Source of the DNA: Lithobates sylvaticus
Taxonomy: Eukaryota > Chordata > Amphibia > Anura > Ranidae
NCBI GenBank assembly: GCA_028564925.1
Contig: CM053033.1
Span: 207,207,607-207,271,606 of the forward strand
Direction of reading: 5' to 3'
DNA length: 64,000 bases
Below the pieces are notes generated by a model. It was not told the DNA's origin. It ran no database searches and worked only from the letters and a program-made list of their open reading frames with translations. A program made the position numbers and the translations under genes. This document shows positions 1-11,558 of this stretch, one piece after another (position 1 is the stretch's first letter; every line of letters begins with the position of its first letter).

Positions 1-1629
1 AACGTAGTGTTAGTGGTGATTGGACCCGTGAATTTGGTTCAGAAGCTGTGGATGTTGGAGTATGTTTCATTGATGTAGGACAAGGGACTGCTATAAGGAC
101 AGCAGAACCTGGGTATATACAGGCTGGCCCATCTAATACTTTATTTCCATGGATTGCCTTTTGAGTGGCGGAATGACGAAGGAATGGCTTGGGAGCACCG
201 TCTTGTGTCATTTTGGAGTCACACTGATTCATGTCTCCCTCCTTCTTGCTATCCACCCATGCTTTGCTTGTGGTGCCTCTAGGTTTGGTATCACTCAAAG
301 GTAGCCCAGAATATAATGAATTTCTATATGGTGATGGACTACGAACAGAACTTTGAAACTTTGTAAGTGAAGGCTGTGTTTCTGTGTCTGCACTTCTAGC
401 TTTTGTCATTGGACTTCTCTTGGTAAATGACGGTTGAGACTGTGGAACATTCTTGGACAAGGCCACTGCTCTTGATAATTTTCTTTGCAAAGTTGTTGGG
501 GAGAAGAGGCCAGGATTTGACACAACTTTCTGCTGTTTTTTAATATGTGGCTGCAGCATCCCTTGGAATTCTTTGGCAGTTGAAGTATTACTTTTAAAGG
601 ATGAGGATCGAGTTGCCATACTTAATTTCTTTGTACTGTTTGCATTTTGTTGAGACGGAATAGAAATTGTAGAGTCAAGCTGAAGTCTTTGCATGACATC
701 CATAACAGCTGGAGAGATACCTCTGCTTTTAGGAACCCCTGATTCAGATGGTTTGCTATCATATGTATCATCGGAGCCAACAAAATTGTCATCAGAGCTT
801 GAATGGGAGCCGTTTTCCAGAACTTCTGTGGGTAACTGGAACTTGGTAATTTCTTTTCTTATACAATGTGGCACAGTCACACATTTACTATTTATTGGCT
901 CAGGTAAGCTTGATTCTTGTAGCCTATCATGGGCAATGACTTCCTGTACATCAGGAAGATGTGTTATGTTTGAGACCTCAACATTCTTCTGGTACATATC
1001 ACAGCTTTCTTCTAATATTCTCACTGTAGTGGGTTCCTTAGGAGATATCTCACAATTAATTGATGTTATTAATTCAAGTTCCCCTGCTCCTCCTAATTTC
1101 TGATCTTCTGTGGTATCATGTTCTGGTTCACCATGAATTGTCTTTTGGCCTTCTGACAACCTAAGTTTTTCTGATTCATTAATTTCTAAAATACTGGTTT
1201 CTTTGCGGTCTGTACATTCAACACAAGTTTCAGTGAATTTTTCAAGTTCTGAAGGACATGATTTCAATTCAGAAACTTCATTTTCTGTGACATTTTCTAG
1301 CAGACAAACAGGTGCTGGCACCAGTTCTGGAACAAAATCATCAATGACTAGTGATCCCTCTATAGGTCTGAACGCATTAACAGAGTGCTCTTGCATTTCC
1401 TTAGTTTCTTTAGGTAATGTTTCTTCTAGTTCAATGACCGCTAGATGTATATCTGGTGACTTTGAGAGCGGCACCTGTTCCTTTAATGGTAGCTGAACCA
1501 TTAGAGACTCCATTTTGTTCAGATCTGAAGAATTCTCACGAACTGCAGGAAGGAAAAGGCCATTTTCTTGAATACAATTTATGTGAAGTAAAGTTTCTCG
1601 GATCGTTAGATGCCCATATATCTGAGGTT
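1..1629 (-). CDS. plekhg2: plekhg2 tail exon, runs off left edge
   Basis: Acceptor tttttgtcacctag, then an uninterrupted frame of 543 codons to the window edge, in phase with the preceding exon (G|AA gives Glu). It starts EPQIYGHLTIRETLLHINCI. Later it reads SRGISPAVMDVMQRLQLDST and KLSRAVALSKNVPQSQPSFT, a Ser/Thr/Gln-rich C-terminal region comparable to the mammalian ALSRYLAASYISQSLARRQ segment. The stop codon lies outside the window. Confidence 0.9.
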
Positions 1630-3437
1630 CTAGGTGACAAAAACAAAACAACATATTCAGATTGGTGAAATATTACGGCTGGGAAAAAGACTCTTGCGAG
1701 GAAGCTAAAATCAATTGCAATGTGTTCCCAAAGTGTATTTAAACTCATATTGATTTTGTTTTGGATAGAGTATGGAAATATTAAATCCTCTATCAGGCTT
1801 TTATCCAGAATTTGCCACTAGAACAGGAGGTGAGGGGAAATCTTCTAAGGGGGATACCTATTCCAGTGACAACTGTCTAAGAGGGAATATTTCCTCACAT
1901 AGAGAGAGAGGGCAGGAAGAAAATGGAAAGTGCCCCAAAGGGACATATACAACATGTCACTTTCTAACCAAATGCTTGTGTATACATTATCATCTTATCG
2001 TCTAATTTTTCTTGTATGATGGCACTCTGTTGTTTGGGCTTTTAACCTTTTGTAGCAAAAGGGAGATCCTGCCCCAGAAATCATGGCTGTTCCTCCAGTC
2101 TTCCCCACATATTTAGCTGGGCTTTATACAAAGCAGAGCTGTAAGCTGGCCTATGTTGTTTTTCCAGTATATTCCTATTGAGAATCAGTTAGGGATTGCA
2201 AAAACACCACAGCTAAGCCCAATATGCCATAGCATTGGAAAGGGGAGTGCGTGAAGCCTTCCATTTATTATCCCGTTAACATTTTATGTCAAACTAGTAT
2301 TTTAGGAGCTGCAACTTGAGTGCTAGAATGTTGCAACATTGTTATATGCGGGTGCAGGTACTTGCCGTTTCCAAGGTTAGTATTAGCATACTAGTTTCAG
2401 TGCAAGTACATTTTTCATGGTTATATGTTATGAGGTAAGTTAGTCTAAGTGTCAAGTTTTTGACTTCAAGGTTTTTATTAGTTTTGACTCGAATATCGCA
2501 ACACTGTTATATGCAGGTGCTGATTCTTTCAGTTCATAAAGTTAGTATTGGCATGATAGTTCAGGTGAAAATCAATTTTTCAGTTACATATTAAGAGTAA
2601 AGTTAGGCTTAGGTAAGAAATGTGAATAAAGTTAGGTGTTAGGTTAAATGTATGGGGATAATTTTCAGGGTTGAATACATCAAGTGGGAGCTGTACCAAA
2701 TGTCAGGGAAAAGCATACGCCATATACATAGGACCATTTTTTTAAAGGTGTATACTAAGGAGGGGTTTTGGATAGTGATAACATAATAAGGTAATAATGG
2801 CCATCTTGTGAAGTCTTCAATTAGCCAATTATCGTTTTTAACATTTTGAAATGGGTATAAGATTTGCTTGAAATGTTAGGAAGATCATTTTAGAGGTTAA
2901 ATTAAGAGATAAGGCTAAGGGAAATGACAGCTGAAGTGGTAGGTTGATGATAAATTACAGCATGGATGCTTTGACTAAAATTTACATATGTTTTTGTCAG
3001 AAGAAAAACCCATGCCCAAATATCCTCCACCAAACATACCTCGACTTTCTTACGGCTTTTAAGGTTTGATCAATGCAGGATACCAAGGTGGTGACCCACA
3101 AAAGGGCTCAGCCAGGTGTTGGTACGTATGCAGTTCAGCTGAACAGAAATTTAGGAACCATTGGCACACACTTAAATATATTTTTCTATCTTTCTGAGGT
3201 TTTTATTAACATTGTTTCAGTCTAAATCTTAGCACCACAAAGCAGTTATACCTGTAACCTCTTTGAAGGAGCAGTGAGGTCCTGGTGTATGGAGCGGTTT
3301 CCTACACTCCGTCCTTTATATATTAACTTTGAATTGTGTAAAATCTTCACAAAGATAAAACTATGGTTTTAATTAGCTATACATAAGATTTTCTTTTCTC
3401 TATAGAAAATGTAACAAGAGCCCTATGCAGTTCTCAC
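1630..3437. other. intron, mostly unique sequence
   Basis: 1.8 kb. The only structure seen is an imperfect tandem duplication of about 150 bp (2322-2455 and 2485-2615) sharing GTTATATGC and AAGTTAGTATT-type blocks. No coding signal or known element was recognised. Confidence 0.6.
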
Positions 3438-4761
3438 CTGTTTTGTGTCTTTCACCCATTTGCTCTTCTACAACCTGAGGAAGGGTCTTCATGGTTGCCT
3501 TGTTCTGAGTTGTTGTCCTTTTGTTTTCTCCATTCTTCTTCTGCGTCTTCATCCTGCCAATTTTTTCACCGTACATTTTAGCAAGCAGCTGCACCTTATT
3601 AATTATTTTCTCTGAGTTCTCAATTAGGCATAAGTCATCTGTCTCATATAAGCTCATACCCGGAGGGCAGCAAGTGGCTTTATTGGTGTCACTTGTGAAG
3701 CTGGCAAGTTCTGTTTTAATATGACCCTCCTGATTGCCTATATTTTCTTCAACATTATTTTTCTGCTTCTCTTTCCCTGTTTCCTTCTTTAAAGAAACCT
3801 CTTTTGGCAGTTGACTTGCATGTTCTAAATCAGACTCCTCGACGATAACCAATTCTCCGCCTTTTTCTATCAGCTGTTTCCTCTGAGACTTAGTTCTTTT
3901 CAAGACCTGTCCAGTATCTGGCATATTTGGTTTTTCCTTTTCTTTCCAAGCTTTACGTATTTCAGCACAGGACTTGTACTCCAATTCTTGCTCTGTGGAA
4001 AACTTGTTTTTTTCTTGATCAGCAGTGGTTTCTTTAGCCGTAAGACATGGGGGCTTCCTATGACAACTTACTTGTCTGCCCTCTGGGATAAGGCCATTGG
4101 TCCTGCAGATGACCTTTTCTCGATCCTTCTTTACCTCCTGCTGCATTATATAATTAAATCTTAAGATTGAGTCTTTTACTACACCAGTGGGAATGTAGGA
4201 AATGCTTTCCTCTTTGCTGAGGTATGATGCCCCAGCATCTGCTGTTTCATAGTAGTTTTTGATCCTTTCAATAAGCAGCCGGTCATCTGGGGTCAGAGTT
4301 GAGTCTCTCTTAGCTTTTGTGCCTTTTTTTTCTGGAGCTTGCTCATGGTTCTCTGTATCATTTTTGACAGTCACCTCCCATTCTTCAACCTTCTCCTTGA
4401 GTACAGGAGATACACATGTTCCTTCTCCAGGGTACTTGGAATCCTGTTCTTTTTTACAGGCATCCTTTTTACTGGTATTGTGGCCAGTCTCCTCTTTCTT
4501 TTGCTCTTCCAATATGTCTTCATTTGATTCCCTATTTTCTTTCTCCTGCACGTCTTCGTCTGAAGAACCAATGCATGAGGGAACTTCAGGGACCTCTTCA
4601 CATGGTTCTTGATTCCTGAGCTCATCCACTGAGTCAGAGACTGCCAAGTCACCACTGGAAAAAACACCCTGAGTATCATCGAGGGAAGTAGAACCAGTCC
4701 TCTCAGTCTCACCAAGGTTCTCTACAGACTCCAGCTGACTGATTTCACAGACTGGAGACTC
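3438..4761 (-). CDS. plekhg2: plekhg2 long tail exon
   Basis: 1,324 bp, acceptor cctttctgctag, donor gtgaga, open throughout (441 codons plus one base). It begins ESPVCEISQLESVENLGETE. The acidic, Lys/Glu-rich chain holds two conserved islands: DDRLLIERIKNYYETAD with ISYIPTGVVKDSI, which resembles the same block in PLEKHG3, and YKSCAEIRKAWKEKE, which matches the PLEKHG2 FRSCSEIRSAWQ block. A third, KVQLLAKMYGEKIGRM, matches a short tail helix of the family. The rest is probably disordered. Confidence 0.95.
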
Positions 4762-5195
4762 CTAGCAGAAAGGAGACAAAAATGTTGTCAAGATTTACAA
4801 AGCCTCTTTAATATAGAAGGTACCTTAATATTTACTAAACTATAAAAGCATTAAACACTTGGGCACCAAAAAGGGCTTCTAGTATAGGACCTGATTACCA
4901 GCAGAAGGCTACCTCTATGAAGTGTACTGAGCTAAACAACTGCTCAGCAAAGAATCAACTTGTTCAACTCCAGACAAATGTTATTTTTTTAGTTTGGGAT
5001 AGAATGAGGATTGTGGGGAAAAAAGGAACAGAGGTAAATTAGGTTGTGTTCCCATATGGGAGATATTCCCACTTCCTATTTGATGGGTGTCAGTCAGGGG
5101 AGTAGGGGGGAATTGCCCAATAGGAACATAAACGGCAAACAAAATTTTTTTTTAGTAGTGTAGAAAGGATTTTATTTCTGTCTGTGTCTGCATAA

Positions 5196-5456
5196 GGCCC
5201 CTTTCACACTTATGCGTCTCGTCCCACGATTTGGGACTGCAAAGTAGCATGATAAGACGTTCCCCATGATTTCCAATGACATCCATTCATATTAGTACAA
5301 CTTCAAGTCGTTCCGACTTCAAAGTAGTCCCTGCACTACTTTGGTCCGATTTTGATGCCACTTACACAGGCATTCCTTGAAATCGCTGCAAAAATCGCAG
5401 CCGCGATTTGCGGTAAAATCGCGTGACTTTGATGTCACACAAGTGTGAAAGGGGCC
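5196..5456. mobile_element. Harbinger-like MITE, GGCCCCTTTCACAC family
   Basis: Terminal inverted repeats GGCCCCTTTCACACTT and its complement, with exact TAA duplications at 5193-5195 and 5457-5459. The interior is close to the copy at 57049-57279. The 3-bp T-W-A target is typical of PIF/Harbinger. Confidence 0.82.
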
Positions 5457-5915
5457 TAAGGAGGAGTTTCCCTCACTTCCTCTCCATGTTATAGATGTCA
5501 GAACAGGTTGAATAATCTCCCTTATACAGACAGCATTTCAAATCTGAATTTACAGTGTGATGCATTTGCCTTAAAGGATCTCACACAATAGAGCACTGAT
5601 TGAGCATATTGTGCAGAGAATTGTATAAGAAGGGTGACATATACACTTTTCCTTATTATCCTTCACTAAATCTTCACAGGTTGAGAGTTGTTTAAATACA
5701 ATTAGATGGTTTATACATAAAGCAAAAAAGTGTTGAAATCAGACTCTCTTCATATTCTAAGCCTGTTGTAGGAAAATTACACCTATAATTTGATTAGTTG
5801 CTATGAGGAGCAGATTCGGTTTTCCTTTTCTCCAGTTTGTATTTATTCAGCTAATGAGTAACTCATGAATACATGATATAACAATAAAAAAAAAAATTCT
5901 ACTAAACAAATGTAC

Positions 5916-6206
5916 CTCCTCCCTATCCTCTATAGTGGCCTTTTCTGTGGCTGTAGATGTAGGCTCAATGCTTGTAGGATCAGCCCGGAGACCTCTCTGA
6001 TTGAGTAGCTCCATTATCTCATCAGTGATGGAGAGGCTTCCAGATAGAGCATCGTCTGGCAAGCAAAAGGACGAGTCTTCCAAACTTTCCTCACAACCTT
6101 CACCTTCACCTGTATCTTCCAGGATACAGGACTCCAGAGTGCATATACTGTCAGCAGACTGCAGAGAGGTGGTGGATTGAAAAAGCTCTCCTTCGCTACC
6201 TGCATG
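5916..6206 (-). CDS. plekhg2: plekhg2 exon with HAGSEGEL and LLNQRGLR motifs
   Basis: 291 bp (97 codons), acceptor tcttttattttacag, donor gtacat. It begins HAGSEGELFQ, passes through an acidic Ser-rich stretch and contains [20 protein letters not shown]; mammalian PLEKHG2 has [20 protein letters not shown]. It ends ATIEDREE. These are among the best diagnostic strings for PLEKHG2 in the tail. Confidence 0.95.
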
Positions 6207-6371
6207 CTGTAAAATAAAAGACAACCTTAATGGAGTTTTATATATAAACTGTAACTTTATCCAATCCCTTCTGCAACCTTTGGTTAATTAAAGTGGTTGT
6301 AAACCTTAGACATGAAATATGAAAAAAGCATATCCCTCTATAGTGTGTACTTGTCTCAATTAAGAGCACTA

Positions 6372-6657
6372 AGAGCCCTTTCACACTGAAAGCCCGGGGG
6401 CGTCGGCGGCAAAGCGCCGCTAGTTTTAGTGGTGCTTTAACCTCGCTTTAGAGGCACTTTTCGGGCACTAGCTGGGCGAAAAAAGGGTTAAAAGTGACCC
6501 GCAAAGCACCGCTTTGGTGGCACTGCCCATTGATTTCAATGGGCAGGGGCGCTTTAGGAGCGGTGTATACACCGCTCCTAAAGCGCCTCAAAGAAGCTGC
6601 TTGCAGGACTTTTTTTTTACGTCCTGCCAGCGCAACGCCCCAGTGTGAAAGCACTCA
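6372..6657. mobile_element. MITE of the GCCCTTTCACACTG family
   Basis: Ends GAGCCCTTTCACACTG and CAGTGTGAAAGCACTC are inverted. The GC-rich interior holds an internal hairpin (gcgctttaggagcggtgta / tacaccgctcctaaagcgc, 6550-6585). A second partial copy follows from about 6658. Confidence 0.65.
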
Positions 6658-7105
6658 GGCTTTCACACTGGGATTGCAGAAGAGGCATTTTTCAGGCACT
6701 TTACAGGCGCTATTTTTCCGTGGGGGCGCGCATCGCAGCGATCGGTGGTGCAGCGTGTCAGTCTGATACACCGATCTAGGGTTGCCACCTTTTCGTCAAG
6801 TCAAACCCCAACACTTCAGCAGCGCATGCCAATTTTTTTTTTTTTTGTAGTACATTAAATGCATTACCTCTGTACAAAGCAATGCACGGCATTTTTTTAT
6901 GTAGTATACACTATACATATATGTTTGTGATTAAATAACATTTCTAATCATATGGAGTTAATTACAAGTGTCCTCCTTTACATCAGAGTCAACATAGTTC
7001 CGCTTCTACATCTGAATGCACAGGGTTTGTTCCCCTTTACATCTGATTCTGCAGTTTTCCCTTACATCTGAATCCACAGAGTTTCCCTTTATATCTGAAT
7101 CTGCA

Positions 7106-8110
7106 GGAGAGGAGTGCGGAGGGTATGATGGGGGCAGTACTTACAGGAGAGGAGTGCGGTGGGTTTGATGGGGGCAGTATGTACAGGAGAGGAGTGCGGA
7201 GGGTTTGATGGGGGCAGTATGTACAGGAGAGGAGTGTGGTGGGTATGATGGGGGCAGTATGTACAGGAGAGGAGTGTGGAGGGTATGATGGGGCAGTATG
7301 TACAGGAGAGGAGTGTGGTGGGTATGATGGGGGCAGTACGTACTGGAGAGGAGTGTGGTGGGTATGATGGGGCAGTATGTACAGGAGAGGACTGTGATGG
7401 GTATGATGGGGGCAGTACATACAGGAGAGGAGTGCGGAGGGTATGATGGGGGCGGTATGTACAGAAAAGGAGTGTGGTGGGTATGATGGGGGCAGTATGT
7501 ACAGGAGAGGAGTGTGGAGGGTATGATGGGGGCAGTATATACAGGAGAGGGGTGTGATGGGGGCAGTACGTACAGGAGAGAAGTGTGATGGGTATGATGA
7601 GGGCAGTACGTACAGGAGAGGAGTGTGGTGGGTATAATGGGGGCATTATGTACAGGAGAGGACTGTTGTGGGTATGATGGGGGCAGTATGTACAGGAGAG
7701 GACTGTGGTGGGTATTATGGGGACAGTATGTACAGGAGAGGAGTGTGGAGGGTATGATGGGGCAGTATGTACAGGAGAGAAGTGTGGAGGGTATGATGGG
7801 GGCAGTACGTACAGGAGAGGACTGTTGTGGGTATGATGGGGGCAGTATGTACAGGAGAGGACTGTGGTGGGTATTATGGGGCAGTATGTACAGGAGAGGA
7901 GTGTGGAGGGTATGATGGGGCAGTATGTACAGGAGAGAAGTGTGGAGGGTATGATGGGGGCAGTACGTACAGGAGAGGACTGTGGTGGGTATTATGGGGC
8001 AGTATGTACAGGAGAGAAGTGTGGAGGGTATGATGGGGGCAGTACGTACAGGAGAGGACTGTGGTGGGTATGATGGGGGCAGTATGTACAGAAGAGGAGT
8101 GCGAAGGGGA
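7106..8110. repeat. minisatellite, 40-bp unit, about 25 copies
   Basis: Consecutive units of the type GTACAGGAGAGGAGTGTGG plus AGGGTATGATGGGGGCAGTAT, differing by point changes and one-base losses (GGGGG/GGGG). Strong purine bias on the plus strand. The long frames across it are repeat artefacts. It lies wholly within the 6778-9172 transposon. Confidence 0.95.
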
Positions 8111-8658
8111 TGACAGTGGCAGTATGGGGAAGGATTTCTTGCAGTGTCTATGGGGTGACCAGTGAGCGATGTTGGGAAGATAAGAGAAGGAAAGTGACCA
8201 TGGAATGATGTCCCTCAACTGGGGGGTAGGAAGCAGCTCTGAGTGATGTGTGTAGGACGTGGTCTGGGGGTGATACAAGCTGGGGTGAGTGGGGGGCTGA
8301 GAAGTAGTCAGATGGTGAAGTATATTATTAAAAAAAAGCTCATTCACTACTATATACAACAATACTGCTCAATGAAAACAATCTGGTATAAGAAGTACAT
8401 ATCTATATACGGTAAGCCAGCTCCCAGCACTCTGTATACCTGGATGATGTGAAGTTAATGGATGACCATTCATGTAACCCTGTAGTATCCAAGCTCTGAG
8501 TCTGTACAATCAGAAGTTACACTTAAACCACATACACACAGGGTTACATGAATGGTCATAAATGACTTCACAATATCTGGACTGAGCATTTGGGGATTTT
8601 TGTACAGACAAGTGTGCAGGCTTGGGAGGTATCTGTCAGTTGTGATTGGGCTGCAGAC

Positions 8659-8686
8659 TCCCCCCCCCCCCCCCACACACACTCAT
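8659..8686. repeat. poly-C run followed by short CA repeat
   Basis: A run of about 16 C followed by ACACACACAC-type sequence. Other G runs lie at 8897-8907 and 8945-8957. Confidence 0.9.
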
Positions 8687-9182
8687 TATCTCTTCCGATT
8701 CTCCTGTGACCTTAACCCTTCACTGCATCAGTAAAACAAATCCTCCTGAAAGTTTACAGCTTTCCACCCATGGAGACTTTTGTCACAAAAAAAACTCAAC
8801 TCACCTCTCCCTACATGTAGTGTGAGCAGCGGCCAGCCCGACACTAGTTACAGTGAGCTCTACCTCCCGATTCTCTCAGCACACAGCACTGGTGATTGGG
8901 GGGGGGGTTTGAGTCCGAGATCAGAAAGACCCTGCAGGTGACTGGGGGGGGGGGGGGAGACAGAATAGAGCTTTGGATTCTCAACACACAGGTGTATTTA
9001 GAAGAAATGCATCTTCTGCTGTCTCCACAGGGGCAGGGGTTCTAATGTCCTCCCGCCTGAATGGTCTGTCCCTGGTCTGCGCTGAGTAATGTGCCCGGGT
9101 GTCAAGCAGTACAAAACCCGGGCACATGATTCAAGGTACTGTCTAGGTGAATCCCGGACAGGTGGCAACCCTACACCGATCT

Positions 9183-10015
9183 CGGTAAAGAGCTTCTGAC
9201 GGAGGCTTTTTACTACGTGATCAGCCGTGTTTTCAAATCACGGTTGATCATGATGTAAACAGGAAGAGCCTTTGATCGGCTTTTCTTCACTTGCGTCTGA
9301 CAGACACGAGTAGAGGAGAGCCGATCGGCGGCTCTCCTGACTGGGGGGGTCTGTGCTGATTGTTTATCAGCGCAGTTCCCCCGCGGATGCCCGCTCAGGA
9401 CCACCAGGGATGCCGCCAGACCACCAGGGATGCCCACAAAGGTACCCCAAAAGTTATGCCACCCTGTACCACCAGGGAGATGGCAATCAGGGCTCAAGTT
9501 GATGGAAATCAGTGCCCATAAGCAATGCCTGCCAGTGCCATCAGTGATGCCTATCAGTGCAATGTATCAGTGTCGCCTATCAGTGCCACCCATAAGTACT
9601 CATCACTGCAGCATTTCAGTGCCCATCAGTGACACTCATGAGTGCCCATCAGTGCTGCATATCAGTGCCACCCTTCAGTGCCACCTTATCAGTGCCACCT
9701 ATCAATGCCCATCAGTGCTGCATATCAGTGCCCATCGTCAGTGCCACCTCATCGGTGCCACCTAATGTAAACAAGCATCTCCCTGTTCTGCCTAGTCCCA
9801 TACACAGTTCCCATCAGTGCCACCTATCAATGCCCATCAGTGCTACCCATCAGTGCTGCATATCAGTGCCACCTCATCGGTGCCACCTATGGATGCCCAT
9901 CAGTGCTGCATATCAGTGCAACCCATCAGTGCCCATTGTCAGTACCACCTCATTGGTGCCACCTTATCAATGCCCGTCAGTGTGGCCTTATCAGTGCCCA
10001 TCAGAGAAGGAGAAA
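9183..10015. repeat. interspersed repeat ending in degenerate CAGTGCC tandem array
   Basis: From 9183 the sequence follows the same course as 63060-63260 (CTACGTGATCAGC, GGCGGCTCTCCTG, GCGCTGAT). At about 9500-10000 it passes into irregular units such as CCCATCAGTGCTGCATATCA. The two copies mark one dispersed family. Frames reading QCHLSVP are repeat artefacts. Confidence 0.75.
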
Positions 10016-10190
10016 ACTTACTTATTTACAAAAAAAATTTAACCTTTTTAACCTAAGCATAGTGGAACCTTTGTAATCTGCTCCATAAAAAACAAAAAAG
10101 TTTGGGGTATTGATATATTATAAGCGCCTTTTTCTTTTTTTTAGAATGTGTTGTCTGACACTTATTTACATTATAAAAGAAAATACTAAC

Positions 10191-10207
10191 CTTCATCTGT
10201 GACAAAC
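10191..10207 (-). CDS. plekhg2: plekhg2 17-bp microexon
   Basis: Acceptor ctgtttcttttag, donor gttagt. With the carried base it reads GLSQMK and ends in phase 0, directly before HAGSEGEL. Mammalian PLEKHG2 has a short PGFK before HAGSEGEL. The call rests on phase and splice sites, so it is somewhat less certain than the larger exons. Confidence 0.72.
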
Positions 10208-10811
10208 CTAAAAGAAACAGATAAGCAGACGGTTAAAACTTGCAAACCAAGATGCCAAGCACTATAGACAGTTCATGAAAGTATTGTGCTGGTTGTTACA
10301 TTCTAAAGAGAGATGAAATGGTGTCAGAGCTATATAAGCTAATGAAATATTTATGTATATAAAATATATGTATACTGATCTTCCCAATAATTCCCCTACT
10401 AACCTTCCGAGTAACCCTCGGTCACACCATACTTCCAAGTAAATGTACCACTAACCTTCAAAAACACCCTCACGCCAACTCTCCCAGCACCCAGTATCCC
10501 TCAAACTAACCAGCCCTAAAGCATTCTTCACTTTTAATAATGAGATACATTCTTAACTCATTGTTTGTGTACTCAAATTTTCTGTGCCGAGATTCTCTGC
10601 CATCAACAGATACCAGTTCCAGGAACCCTGCAAAATTGTCTATTGTTCCGATATGTGAATATTTAGAAAGTCCATTTACTGGTCACATTTTATTATATTT
10701 ATAAGGTAGGAAATGTGCACTCGGCAAAGGTGACAGCTGGAAAATATCAGACAAGGGCTGTTGAAAGGGCAGTATGTAACCTGTAGAGCTATGTGCCATC
10801 ATACTACTTAC

Positions 10812-10850
10812 CACTATGTTCAAACTGAGCCTGGAGTTCTTTGGCCGGCT
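10812..10850 (-). CDS. plekhg2: plekhg2 small linker exon
   Basis: 39 bp, acceptor cccttttgcag style (ccttttgcag), donor gtaagt. It reads EPAKELQAQFEHS plus one base. Phase 1 at both ends fits its neighbours. Confidence 0.8.
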
Positions 10851-11135
10851 CTGCAAAAGGAAAGGGCGATAAGTAAGAGCTGAATAAACATGGCGGTGCT
10901 CAGTGCTAGTATTTTTATGACACCTGAAGAAGCTCCATGGAGCAGTGCAGTGCTGTGCACATGTTTTAGACATTTGTGAAAAAATGTTGCATTGTGAGGA
11001 TGCTTTCAAAAATAGTACAATAAATCGTTTTTTTATTTATCAATTAACAGCCTATAACGTGCGCAAAGCAAAAAACCTAAATCAAATTAATATTTACTGT
11101 GTCTTTTTCAGCATCAATTCTCCCAGGTACACTAA

Positions 11136-11558
11136 TGCCCCGTACACACGGTCGGATTTTCCGATGGAAAATGTCCTATCGGACCATGTTGTCGAAATCC
11201 CGACCGTGTGTGGGCTCCATCGGACTTTTTCCGTCGGAATTTCCGATGGAAAAAGTTTGAGATCCTGCTCTCAAATTTTCCGACAACAAAGTCCTATCGG
11301 ACTTTTTCCGATCGTGTGTAGCGAATTCCGACGGACAAAGTGCCACGCATGCTCAGATCAAATTACGAGACCAAAGCTATTGGCTACTAGCCTCTATGTA
11401 GTCCCGTCGTACGCAACGAACGTCGCCACGTTCAGAATGATCGGATTTTCCGACAACTTTGTCCAACCGCGTGTATGCAACACCAGTGTCGGACAAAATC
11501 CGTCGGAAAAAATCCGACGGATTTTGTGGTCGGAATTTCCGACCGTGTGTACGGGGCA
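11136..11558. mobile_element. Harbinger-like MITE, TGCCCCGTACACACGGTCGGA family
   Basis: Inverted ends TGCCCCGTACACACGGTCGG / CCGACCGTGTGTACGGGGCA with TAA on the left and TTA on the right. Many internal TCGGA/TCCGA short palindromes. The related copy at 20159-20582 is in the opposite orientation. Confidence 0.82.

Larger units (their letters stand above)
6778..9172. mobile_element. 2.4-kb non-autonomous DNA transposon with 10-bp TSD
   Basis: Perfect 13-bp terminal inverted repeats AGGGTTGCCACCT / AGGTGGCAACCCT flanked by identical 10-bp direct repeats ACACCGATCT (6768-6777 and 9173-9182). The interrupted host repeat resumes exactly after the right copy. A 9-11-bp duplication suggests the Mutator-like superfamily (inference). 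No transposase frame is seen. The interior carries a 40-bp minisatellite and poly-C/G runs. Confidence 0.85.

Noticed and set aside
693-1496. Plus-strand frames of 136 and 97 codons
   Set aside because: Antisense to the continuously open plekhg2 tail exon.
7089-7646. CRISPR-like array because of regular 40-bp repeats
   Set aside because: Units are contiguous without unique spacers, in a vertebrate intron.
7037-8362. Long overlapping frames with PPSYPPHSSPVHTAP or GGYDGGSMYRRG repeats
   Set aside because: They are translations of the 40-bp minisatellite in several frames; no codon signal beyond the repeat.
9430-10076. Frames reading QCHLSVPPISAHQC
   Set aside because: Artefact of the CAGTGCC tandem array; the same pattern recurs in the repeat at 63.3 kb.
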